From Endozoicomonas gorgoniicola (GTDB lineage Bacteria; Pseudomonadota; Gammaproteobacteria; Pseudomonadales; Endozoicomonadaceae), in NCBI RefSeq assembly GCF_025562715.2, contig NZ_JAPFCC010000001.1:2684501-2748500 (forward strand): a stretch of DNA of 64,000 nt, in the 5' to 3' direction. The position numbers were made by a program, and so were the translations under genes. Below the pieces are notes generated by a model. It searched no databases. It was not told where the DNA came from and saw only the letters and a program-made list of their open reading frames with translations. Shown here piece after piece: positions 63,906 to 64,000 of this stretch. Position 1 is the first letter of the stretch. Each line of letters begins with the position of its first letter.

Positions 63906-64000
63906 CTATCAACTGACTTATCAGGTACACAACTGTCGAGAGATTTGCGCTGGATTCAAAGCAGCCCTGTGCTTTTTAACGACACCTGTCATGAATGTTT
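63900..64000 (+). CDS. DUF1853 family protein, 5' end only
   Basis: 33 codons from the ATG at 63900 to the window edge. The start (MKLSTDLSGTQLSRDLRWIQ, then SSPVLF) has the DLRW–SP–L pattern of DUF1853 proteins, which sit beside nadK in Pseudomonas. Too short for more. Its start codon lies in a 16-bp direct repeat. Confidence 0.55.
   Translation, partial: MKLSTDLSGTQLSRDLRWIQSSPVLFNDTCHEC

Overview
The window looks like a chromosomal segment of a host-associated marine gammaproteobacterium. Two syntenic backbones have a Pseudomonas/Oceanospirillales-type gene order: sppA–HAD–rluC | rne | murB–kdsB–ycaR-like–lpxK–exbD–exbB–comEC | DUF2062 | lolD–lolC–rlmL–rmf–pyrD, then gdhB | moxR–DUF58–DUF4381–VWA–VWA/TPR–BatD and pepN–DUF2797–DUF1315–rhomboid–nadK–DUF1853. 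The accessory genes (a eukaryote-style C2H2 zinc-finger protein, two Stv-like paralogues, a 1267-residue coiled-coil/membrane protein and several secreted orphans) point to an Endozoicomonas-like symbiont. That genus assignment is inference; no rRNA or tRNA is present to test it.

Layout. 1-756: 3'-truncated secreted protein, minus strand. 979-3837: sppA, a HAD phosphatase and rluC. 3838-4497: long structured leader of rne, then RNase E (4498-7599) and a strong terminator. 7776-15473: minus-strand envelope block (murB, kdsB, Trm112-like, lpxK, exbD, exbB, an orphan secreted protein, comEC). 15840-16683: DUF2062 membrane protein and a small unknown. 16906-18446: two divergent Stv-like paralogues separated by a 91-bp copy of an internal piece of lolD. 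18465-24597: lolD, lolC, rlmL, rmf (plus strand), pyrD. 24846-30037: 1267-aa protein convergent with ccmB/ccmA. 30329-30533: MITE-like element, then a secreted orphan. 31567-36444: NAD-glutamate dehydrogenase. 36971-44203: MoxR/Bat operon. 44274-51152: four-gene MMPL/YCF48/DUF1329/DUF1302 operon. 51334-55911: pepN, DUF2797, SDR, DUF1315. 56009-57772: PLP enzyme. 57997-61849: AT-rich island of unknown secreted, coiled-coil and zinc-finger proteins. 61917-63743: rhomboid protease and nadK, then the start of a DUF1853 gene.

How genes work together. The envelope block combines peptidoglycan precursor synthesis (MurB), Kdo activation (KdsB), lipid A 4'-phosphorylation (LpxK), a TonB/Tol-type energiser (ExbB/D) and lipoprotein release (LolC/D). 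rne and rluC, rlmL and rmf concern RNA decay and ribosomes. The MoxR/VWA/BatD set resembles a chaperone and membrane-complex assembly system. DUF1302, DUF1329, YCF48 and MMPL together look like an envelope-spanning export pathway for a hydrophobic substrate.

A window-wide oddity is the number of short tandem repeats sitting exactly on gene borders or in signal peptides. In three genes the start codon itself lies inside a repeat unit whose length leaves the upstream ATG out of frame. The most unusual gene is the secreted-looking protein with four C2H2 zinc fingers joined by TGEK-type linkers (59362-60840).
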